The notes under the pieces were generated by a model that worked only from the letters and a program-made list of their open reading frames with translations, did not search any database and was not told the origin of the DNA. From DASVDE01 sp036381235 (lineage in GTDB: Bacteria > Actinomycetota > Thermoleophilia > Solirubrobacterales > 70-9): DNA of 11,463 nt. The stretch lies in NCBI GenBank assembly GCA_036381235.1, contig DASVDE010000013.1, forward strand, positions 1 to 11,463. Reading direction: 5' to 3'. The position numbers and the translations under genes are program-made. Below, piece by piece: positions 6,406 through 11,463 of the stretch; the stretch's first letter is position 1; each line of letters opens with the position of its first letter.

Positions 6406-7561
6406 CGCCGCCGCGACAGAACCGGCTTGGCTTTCCGAGAGGCGCCAGAGGGGCGCCTCTCTCGCGCAGGAGCTGTCGCTTCCCGATCAGAAAGCGAAGG
6501 GGTGGGAGTTCACCGACCTCGCCGGGCTGGAGATCGACTCCTACCGCCCCGCGCCCGCCGCGGCCTCGATCGAAGAAGCCGAGGGAGCCACGGTGCTTCC
6601 ACTCGCCGAGGCGGTCGAATCCCACGACGCGCTGATCCACGAGCGGCTCGGCTCCCTGGTCCCGATCGAGGATCCGTTCGTCGCCCGCAACGAGGCCGGA
6701 TGGCGGGACGGCGTCTTCGTCCACGTGCCCGCGGGGGTGCGGCTGGAGGAGCCGATCCGGGTCGAGGTGTCGCTCGACGAAGAAGGCACCGCGGTCGGCT
6801 GGCGAACCCTGATCGTGCTCGAAGAGGGCGCCGAGGCAGAGGTCTGGGAGCACTGCGCCTCCGCCGGCGATGAGACGAACGCGCTGCTCAACTCGGTGGT
6901 CGAGCTGCACGTCGGTCAGGCAGCGACCCTGCGCTACGTCAGCACCCAGGACATCTCCGAATCGGCCTGGATCTTCTCTTCCCAGCGCGCCCGCGTAGAG
7001 CGCGACGGCAGACTCGACTGGGCTGCGCTCGGCTTTGGCTCGGCACGCGGCAAGGTGCGGATGGAGACCAACCTCGCCGGCCCGGGCGCCGAGGCACGGG
7101 TGACCGGCGGCTACGCCGGCGGGCGCGGCCAGCATCTCGACTACGACACCACCCAGGAGCACGCGGCGCCGAACACCAACTCCGACCTCGCCTTCCGCGG
7201 TGTGCTCGCGGCCGGCGCCACCGCGGTCTGGCGCGGGATGATCAAGGTCGACCCCGGCGCCCAGCAGACGGACGCCTTCCAGGAGAGCCGCAACCTGCTG
7301 CTCTCCACCGAGGCCCACGCCGACGCGATCCCGGGCCTGGAGATCCTCGCCGACGACGTCCGCTGCACCCATGCGGCGGCAATCGCCCAGATCGACCGCG
7401 ACCAGCTCTTCTACCTGACCTCGCGCGGGCTCGACCCGGCCGAGGCGAAGGCACTGATCATCGAGGGCTTCCTCGAGTCCCTGGTCGAGCGGCTCGCCGA
7501 GGGCCCGGTGCGCGACGAGGTCTCCGCGGCGCTGGAGCGCCGCCTCGCCGAGATCCTCTAA
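6398..7561 (+). CDS. sufD: SufD, Fe-S cluster scaffold subunit
   Basis: This 387-residue paralogue of SufB pairs with it at the beta-helix and binds SufC. It has the SufD layout: N-terminal WEFTDLAGLEI, the central VHVPAGVRLEEPIRVEV strand set, and C-terminal motifs DAFQESRNLLLS, LADDVRCTHAAAIAQID and FYLTSRGLDPAEAKALIIEG. His325 in RCTHAA corresponds by motif to E. coli His360, which works with SufB at the heterodimer interface. The start is a TTG at 6398 that overlaps the sufB stop by eight bases and has a strong upstream GGAGGGA. The rare start codon plus overlap suggests output coupled to sufB. The gene ends the second suf block. No sufT (DUF59) gene follows; the next gene is on the other strand. 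Confidence 0.95.
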   Translation: MGSAAATEPAWLSERRQRGASLAQELSLPDQKAKGWEFTDLAGLEIDSYRPAPAAASIEEAEGATVLPLAEAVESHDALIHERLGSLVPIEDPFVARNEAGWRDGVFVHVPAGVRLEEPIRVEVSLDEEGTAVGWRTLIVLEEGAEAEVWEHCASAGDETNALLNSVVELHVGQAATLRYVSTQDISESAWIFSSQRARVERDGRLDWAALGFGSARGKVRMETNLAGPGAEARVTGGYAGGRGQHLDYDTTQEHAAPNTNSDLAFRGVLAAGATAVWRGMIKVDPGAQQTDAFQESRNLLLSTEAHADAIPGLEILADDVRCTHAAAIAQIDRDQLFYLTSRGLDPAEAKALIIEGFLESLVERLAEGPVRDEVSAALERRLAEIL

Positions 7562-7585
7562 TCGCGTCCTTGCGACAGCGTCGTC

Positions 7586-7610
7586 TTGGTGCCTGGAGAT
7601 GGAGGACCAA
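7586..7610. terminator. Weak hairpin between convergent sufD and a small gene
   Basis: TTGGT-G-CCT (7586-7594) can pair with AGG-ACCAA (7603-7610) around an eight-base loop, with one bulged G. It lies in the 51-base gap between the ends of two convergent genes, where a shared terminator is expected. There is no U-tract on either strand and the stem is short, so intrinsic termination is doubtful. Confidence 0.25.
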
Positions 7611-7612
7611 AG

Positions 7613-7798
7613 TCAGAGTTGGGTAACGATGAGACCGACCAGGGCTGCGATCATGCCACCGCCGACCTGGATCATCGCTCGCTGCATAGCATCAAAGCGG
7701 GCGTTGAGAGCTCGTAAGTCTTGATCCACTCGGTTGAATCCATCATCGACCCGTCGGGCGAGGTCGTCGAGACGGGCGTCGGTCCAGTTCTCCCTCAT
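7613..7798 (-). CDS. Small coiled-coil protein with C-terminal membrane anchor
   Basis: This 61-residue protein of unknown function is one I believe to be real. The first 40 or so residues are charged and heptad-like (LDDLARRVDDGFNRVDQDLR, then ALNARFDAMQRAM), consistent with a coiled coil. Residues 42-60 (MIQVGGGMIAALVGLIVTQ) form a glycine-rich transmembrane segment ending almost at the C-terminus, as in tail-anchored proteins. From memory, similar small proteins ending in IQVGGGMIAALIGL occur widely in actinobacteria without assigned function. ATG at 7798 is chosen because the coiled coil starts there. A TTG at 7843 would add 15 residues with no family character. No convincing ribosome-binding site precedes either start. 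It converges with sufD and is separated by 118 bases from the membrane-protein gene on the same strand. Confidence 0.65.
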   Translation of the reverse strand: MRENWTDARLDDLARRVDDGFNRVDQDLRALNARFDAMQRAMIQVGGGMIAALVGLIVTQL

Positions 7799-7916
7799 GA
7801 AACGTATTGTCGCAGGGCCAATCCGCGTGCAGGCCGTGCCCAAGTGACAAGAATGAGATTTTTGTCTAACGCCTGCCGCGCTTCCGGCAATTCGGGACCT
7901 GCGCCGGGGGGTCTGG

Positions 7917-9311
7917 CTAGGAGTTGGCGACCGAGAGCAGATAGAGGCCGAAGCAAGTGAAGGCGACCATCACCGCCAGCATCCAGTACTGGGAGCGAGA
8001 GGCCTCGCGGTAGTCGCTCCAATAGGCGACGGCGCGGTCGTGGGCGAGGACGAGGCCGGCGACGTGCCCGGTGACCAGTGCCCCGACCTGCACGTACCAG
8101 ATCGCATTGGCGCTGAGCACGGTGAAGTCGATGCCGCCCGAGGCGGTGCCGAAGAGGTCGGTCGTCGCCGTGCCGAGTGGATCGGAGAGCAGGTAGGTGA
8201 ACTGAGCCTGCTCCTGAAAGACGAAGAGGCTGAAGTAGTGGGCGAGCAGATAGGCGAAGGCGATCGGGATCAGCGAGTGGGCGAAGCCGGAGCGCAGCTT
8301 GCGCAACGGCGGCGCGCCATGCACCGTCCCCATCCCTCGCACGCCGATCAGGTAGACGAGCCCGACTCCGAGGAAACAGAGGGCCATAAAGGCGGTGTCG
8401 GTGAGCCGCAGCGCGGCCAGAGGGGAGAGCCCGGCATCGATCAGATGGTCGAAGGTGCTCTCGATCGCTCCCCTGAACGCTCCTTCCTGAGCTCCGTCGA
8501 AGCTGGTGGAGGCGATCGAGGCGATCACCACCGCCAGCGACCCGGGAACCGTCGCCCAGCTCGTTGTGGCGGAGAACGGCCGCCGCCGCCCGAGCCGGCC
8601 GTCGCGGACGCCGAACGCCCCGAGACGCGAGAACATCCCGAAGTAGACCGAGAAGACCTCCCCCCTCTCGCACCACTTCTCGACGCCGAAGAGGGCCATC
8701 ATCGCCAGCGTGTAGCCGCTGTAGATAAGGGCTGCGACGGCTGTCGTATGCGGCGATAGCCCAACTGCGACCCCGCCGCTTGGTCCGTAGACGACCTCGA
8801 GCCAGACGAAGGCGAGCAGGCCGATCGCGGCGGGCCAGCGGCCGAGCGCTTCCGGATAGGCGAGGCGCGCGGGGCGCTGGCCGACGAGTGCCGAAAACGC
8901 GCCCCCCGCCGACCTGCCCACCGCGCGCCAGGGGTTGAATGGCTTGAAGACGTTGCCGAGGACGACGCTCAACGCCGGCAGGCCGAGCCAGGCGGTGACG
9001 AAGATGAAGGTGAGGGCGAAGTTGCGATCAGGGGCCTCGGTGCCGCGCAGGCCGGCATAGACCGAGACGCCCAGCAGGAAGACGCCGAGCGCCCCGCAGA
9101 GCGCCTGCGCAGGCAAGCCCAGCAGGGCGCGTGAGAGCCCCGCCCCGAGCGGGCGCCAGTGCCCCTCCTCGAAGCGGGGCGTGCGCCACGACGCCGAGAG
9201 CGCGAAGAAGGAGACGATCAGGACGATCGATGCCCCCCAGGCGAACAGCCAGGCCGGAATCGGCAGGTCCTGCCGGGCGGCCAGCGCATGCGCGAACGGC
9301 AGGAAGGTCAC
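7917..9311 (-). CDS. Polytopic membrane protein, about ten helices, histidine-rich; function unknown
   Basis: This 464-residue integral membrane protein has probable helices near 20-41, 62-89, 98-122, 160-176, 189-210, 254-270, 305-324, 342-365, 397-424 and 442-461. Histidines fall in or beside membrane segments: His345 and His358 in the eighth helix, His416 and His424 in the ninth, and His188 and His289 elsewhere. Such a pattern often marks metal or haem binding, but that is inference. Proteins of this type are, as I recall, sometimes auto-named fenitrothion hydrolase in actinobacterial genomes; nothing visible supports that activity. The GTG start at 9311 overlaps the stop of the cupredoxin-like gene by four bases (GTGA), so translation is coupled. 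The pairing with an exported cupredoxin-like protein recalls the CopC/CopD arrangement, without clear sequence proof of homology. It is the last gene of a three-gene operon. Confidence 0.85.
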   Translation of the reverse strand: MTFLPFAHALAARQDLPIPAWLFAWGASIVLIVSFFALSASWRTPRFEEGHWRPLGAGLSRALLGLPAQALCGALGVFLLGVSVYAGLRGTEAPDRNFALTFIFVTAWLGLPALSVVLGNVFKPFNPWRAVGRSAGGAFSALVGQRPARLAYPEALGRWPAAIGLLAFVWLEVVYGPSGGVAVGLSPHTTAVAALIYSGYTLAMMALFGVEKWCERGEVFSVYFGMFSRLGAFGVRDGRLGRRRPFSATTSWATVPGSLAVVIASIASTSFDGAQEGAFRGAIESTFDHLIDAGLSPLAALRLTDTAFMALCFLGVGLVYLIGVRGMGTVHGAPPLRKLRSGFAHSLIPIAFAYLLAHYFSLFVFQEQAQFTYLLSDPLGTATTDLFGTASGGIDFTVLSANAIWYVQVGALVTGHVAGLVLAHDRAVAYWSDYREASRSQYWMLAVMVAFTCFGLYLLSVANS

Positions 9312-9694
9312 GGGTTTACGCGCAACTCCGCGATCTGCTCGCCGCGATCCTCCAGCTCAGCCTCGAAGATGCCCTCGATATCGGCCGTGAAGTCGAAGCT
9401 GACAGAGCCACCCGCCTTGACGTCCTTCATCAGGTCGTAGCCGTGGACATGAATCTCGTCGCCGACGTCGGAATCGATCCTGAAGCGGATCCGGTCGCCC
9501 CGCGTGTAGCTGAGCTCCCTCACCCCGCCCACCGGCTTGCCATTCCTGATCACGATCGTGGGGATCGTGGGGGACTTCGTCGTGCTCGTCTTGGTGCTGC
9601 CGCCATTGCCGCTGTCCTTGAGGACGATCAACAAGACGACCGCAACCACGACCACCGCGGCGCCGATCAGCGCACGGCCCGCATTCGAATTCAT
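9308..9694 (-). CDS. Membrane-anchored cupredoxin-like protein
   Basis: This 128-residue protein starts with an uncleaved-looking signal anchor (about 8-26, LIGAAVVVVAVVLLIVL). A Ser/Thr/Gly-rich linker follows, then a small beta domain (about 46-128) on the outer side of the membrane. The segment GDEIHVHGYDLMKDVKAG, followed by SFDFTADIEGIFEAEL, resembles cupredoxin-type domains found in actinobacterial envelope proteins. His82 and His84 are the only histidines in the domain and there is no cysteine, so a classical type-1 copper site is not possible. Another copper geometry, or none, must be considered. The ATG at 9694 overlaps the upstream stop by four bases (ATGA) and its own stop overlaps the next start (GTGA), so it is the middle gene of a translationally coupled trio. 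Confidence 0.8.
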   Translation of the reverse strand: MNSNAGRALIGAAVVVVAVVLLIVLKDSGNGGSTKTSTTKSPTIPTIVIRNGKPVGGVRELSYTRGDRIRFRIDSDVGDEIHVHGYDLMKDVKAGGSVSFDFTADIEGIFEAELEDRGEQIAELRVNP

Positions 9695-9933
9695 TGGTGC
9701 TCTTCAGCTGGAGGGGCTTCTGGCTTTTGCGCAGGCATCCGCTTTGCCGGTGGCGCCGACTTGCCTGTATCGACCCCCGAAATGCGCGGCGCGTCGATCG
9801 TGTCCTCGCTGCCGAGGAAGACAAAGGCGGCTACGACCGCGATGCCGAGCACGAGCCCCAGGGCAATGCCGATCGCCAGATCGATCCGGTGATGCAGAGT
9901 CGCGCTCGAGTCCCCCCCTGGGATCAGATTCAC
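9691..9933 (-). CDS. Small single-pass membrane protein, unknown function
   Basis: This 80-residue protein has a short N-terminus (MNLIPGGDSSATLHHRID), one transmembrane helix at about 18-40 (LAIGIALGLVLGIAVVAAFV) and a proline/alanine-rich tail of about 40 residues that includes TIDAPRISG and PEAPPAEEHQ. No catalytic motif is visible. The GTG at 9933 is chosen because it is the nearest start giving an intact helix and has GAGG three bases upstream. The frame stays open further upstream, but that stretch runs antisense to the divergent gene. The stop overlaps the next gene by ATGA. It is the first gene of the operon with the cupredoxin-like and polytopic proteins, so a structural or assembly role with them is plausible. 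Confidence 0.7.
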   Translation of the reverse strand: MNLIPGGDSSATLHHRIDLAIGIALGLVLGIAVVAAFVFLGSEDTIDAPRISGVDTGKSAPPAKRMPAQKPEAPPAEEHQ

Positions 9934-9956
9934 CGGCCTCAGGATAACGTCCCGGG

Positions 9957-10790
9957 GTGCGCCCGAATCGCGACAACATCGCCGCTCCAGACCTCCCGGC
10001 CGGGGTCGAGTGGATCGGCGTCGACCCGGGATCGATGCCGCCGCTGACAGCCGCCGGCCCGGTCCTGGTCCACTTCTTCGACTACGCCCAGCTGAACAGC
10101 GTGCGGACCCTCCCCTACGTGACGGAGTGGGCGCACCGCTATCGCGAGGCGGGACTGCGGACGATCGGCGTGCAGGCTCCCCGCTTCCCGTTCGGCGCCG
10201 ATCGCGAGGCGGTTGCCGGCGGCCTGAAGGCACTCGGCGTCGACTTCCCGGTCGCGATCGACGCCGGCCGCGACCTCTGGCACTCCTACGGCTGCGAGGG
10301 CTGGCCCAGCCTCTTCCTCTGGGCGCTGGGCGGCGCCCTCGCCTGGTTTCACTTCGGCGAGGGCGACTACCTGGGGACCGAGCTGGCGATCCAGGAGGAG
10401 TTGCGGGAGATCGACGCCCTGCGCGCGCTGCCGGAGCCGATGATCCCCCTGCGCCCAACGGACGGGCCCGGCGCCCGCGTAATGGCGCCTACCCCGGAAA
10501 CCTTCCCCGGCGGCTCCTGGGAGCGGCCTTGGACGGCGGGAGAGGACGGAGACGAGTTGGCGATTGACTACGAAGCCGGCGGCGCGTTCGCAACGATCGA
10601 AGGCAGTGGACGGCTCGGCGTAGCCGTCGACGGAGGCAAGACGGAGGAAGTCGAGATCGATGGCGCCGACCTCTATCCGCTGATCGAGCATCCGCACCAC
10701 GAGAGGCATGCGCTCGAGCTGCACCCCTCCCCCGGCCTGCGGATCTGGTCGGTCAGCTTCGCGGCCGGCGTCCCCGAGGCTGGAGCCTGA
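9957..10790 (+). CDS. DipZ-like thioredoxin-fold protein lacking CXXC, with C-terminal beta domain
   Basis: This 277-residue protein carries a TlpA/thioredoxin-like domain at about 30-160. It has the strand PVLVHFFDYAQ, the helix TLPYVTEWAHRYREAGL, the strand RTIGVQAP and a cis-proline candidate at Pro117 in GWPSLFLW. Lined up on the LP that follows CXXC-R-X in TlpA proteins, the catalytic cysteines become Gln45 and Ser48 (QLNS). Classical disulfide chemistry is therefore lost; Cys113 is the only cysteine. The C-terminal region (about 180-270, WERPWTAGEDGDELAIDYE and later ATIEGSGRLGVAVDGG) resembles the beta/CBM-like domain at the end of mycobacterial DipZ. DipZ's CcdA membrane part is absent and no signal peptide is seen, so the protein is probably cytoplasmic. 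The GTG at 9957 keeps the conserved-looking N-terminus MRPNRDNIAAPDLP; an ATG at 10035 would cut into the fold. It starts 23 bases from the divergent envelope operon and overlaps a convergent gene by 38 bases. Confidence 0.82.
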   Translation: MRPNRDNIAAPDLPAGVEWIGVDPGSMPPLTAAGPVLVHFFDYAQLNSVRTLPYVTEWAHRYREAGLRTIGVQAPRFPFGADREAVAGGLKALGVDFPVAIDAGRDLWHSYGCEGWPSLFLWALGGALAWFHFGEGDYLGTELAIQEELREIDALRALPEPMIPLRPTDGPGARVMAPTPETFPGGSWERPWTAGEDGDELAIDYEAGGAFATIEGSGRLGVAVDGGKTEEVEIDGADLYPLIEHPHHERHALELHPSPGLRIWSVSFAAGVPEAGA

Positions 10791-11463
10791 CGGTTGTGTT
10801 CTGCAGTCCAGGTCCGCGGAGCCTCGCCCGCAGACCGCGGCGCCCGGACCTGCGCAACAGCGCCTTGCCCCGTCGCGTAAGTCGCACCTGAATTAGGCGA
10901 GTCCTTCCGGCGGCGATCGCGTAAGGGCGCTTGCCGATCAGCACGCCATGCGCTTGCCGACCGACGTGTCGAAGAGTCGACTGCCTTGCCGGCTTCCGCG
11001 CCTTGATCCAGACGATCAATGTGATCGTGCCGCGACAAACGCTGTCGCCGACGCACTGCAGACGCAACCTCGCCGAACCGCCCATCACCGGAGCGACGTT
11101 CACTGCGATCGACGCTTTGGAGACGATATTTGAGGCAGACGGCGCCAGCCCGAATGTCAAGTCGGAAAGAGGCACAGGCGAGGGTTCGGCCGGGCTCGGC
11201 TCGACCGGCGGCGTAGGCTCGGGTTCGGGCTCCGGCGCCAAGGAGTCCTCGATGTAATCGAAGGGACCCGAGCAGCCCGAGGCGTTGCCGGCGGCGTCGG
11301 TAGCGGTGGCGCGCAACGAGGTGGTGGTGTTGTCGGAGACCGAGACGGTGATCCCCGGCGAGGCGAACTGGGCGGCGCTGCCGCTGTTAAGCGGGGCGCC
11401 GCTGCAGTTGGCGGTGGCGTAGAGCTTCACGGTCGAGCTGGACTCGGCTGAGCCCTTGACCTC
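10753..11463 (-). CDS. C-terminal part of a large secreted Ig-like repeat protein (5' end outside window)
   Basis: The frame is open to the right edge, showing the last 236 residues. The first 75 or so hold most of one Ig-like module (SSSTVKLYATANCSGAP, then TTTSLRATATDAAGNASGC and PFDYIEDS) with a probable disulfide pair. Modules of this kind are normally tandem, so more copies are expected upstream. A Pro/Glu/Ser linker follows (LAPEPEPEPTPPVEPSPAEP), typical of wall-spanning regions. The C-terminal domain has ARLRLQCVGDSVCRGTITL, with a second cysteine pair, then IAAGRTRLIQVRLTRRGKAL and a strongly basic end (RRSGRRGLRARLRG). Similar basic beta domains end many large surface proteins of Solirubrobacterales, as I recall. 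There is no LPXTG or hydrophobic C-terminal anchor, so attachment could be ionic, or the protein is released. Its stop lies 38 bases inside the convergent thioredoxin-fold gene. Confidence 0.8.
   Translation of the reverse strand, partial: EVKGSAESSSTVKLYATANCSGAPLNSGSAAQFASPGITVSVSDNTTTSLRATATDAAGNASGCSGPFDYIEDSLAPEPEPEPTPPVEPSPAEPSPVPLSDLTFGLAPSASNIVSKASIAVNVAPVMGGSARLRLQCVGDSVCRGTITLIVWIKARKPARQSTLRHVGRQAHGVLIGKRPYAIAAGRTRLIQVRLTRRGKALLRRSGRRGLRARLRGPGLQNTTVRLQPRGRRPRS

Noticed and set aside
7874..7889. TGCCG/CGGCA hairpin downstream of the membrane-protein gene as a terminator
   Set aside because: The stem is only five base pairs with a six-base loop, and no U-tract follows on either strand in the right orientation.
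7795..8676. Second minus-strand open frame inside the polytopic membrane protein gene
   Set aside because: The product is Arg-rich with no domain, while the overlapping frame gives ten clear membrane helices and coupled junctions.

Overview
The window is about two-thirds G+C, with strong G/C bias at third codon positions, frequent GTG/TTG starts and short or overlapping gene junctions. The protein families present point to a high-GC actinobacterium, most likely of the class Thermoleophilia (Solirubrobacterales). They include a split SUF locus with a Rieske ferredoxin, a Cfp30B-like double glyoxalase-fold protein, a DipZ-like degenerate thioredoxin protein and an Ig-repeat surface protein with a basic tail. 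The taxonomic placement is inference from family resemblance, not from a marker gene.

Region 1 (1-750): a possible tail of an upstream gene, then a NarL/FixJ-type response regulator. Region 2 (747-7561): the iron-sulfur assembly locus in two co-directional blocks. The first block is an Rrf2-family (IscR-like) regulator, sufC, sufS and sufU. The second is a Rieske [2Fe-2S] protein, sufB and sufD. A gene for a two-domain VOC protein lies between them on the opposite strand. Together the suf genes encode sulfur mobilisation (SufS with SufU as zinc-dependent sulfur acceptor) and the SufBCD scaffold/ATPase. The Rrf2 protein is the probable Fe-S-sensing regulator. A dyad-symmetric CC-N13-GG element sits directly before the rrf2 gene and again directly before the Rieske-sufB-sufD block, with the same internal spacing. 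It is my best candidate for the operator that ties the two blocks into one regulon.

Region 3 (7562-9956): a small coiled-coil/membrane-anchor protein, then a tightly coupled minus-strand operon of three envelope proteins. In transcription order these are an 80-residue single-pass protein, a membrane-anchored cupredoxin-like protein and a ten-helix membrane protein with paired intramembrane histidines. Their junctions are ATGA and GTGA overlaps. Only 23 bases separate this operon from the divergent gene of Region 4. I read it as a poorly described envelope module, possibly metal-related.

Region 4 (9957-11463): a DipZ-like thioredoxin-fold protein that has lost its CXXC motif and has a C-terminal beta domain. 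It converges on, and overlaps by 38 bases, the 3' end of a large secreted repeat protein whose start lies beyond the right edge. I saw no tRNA, rRNA, insertion sequence, CRISPR array or phage gene.
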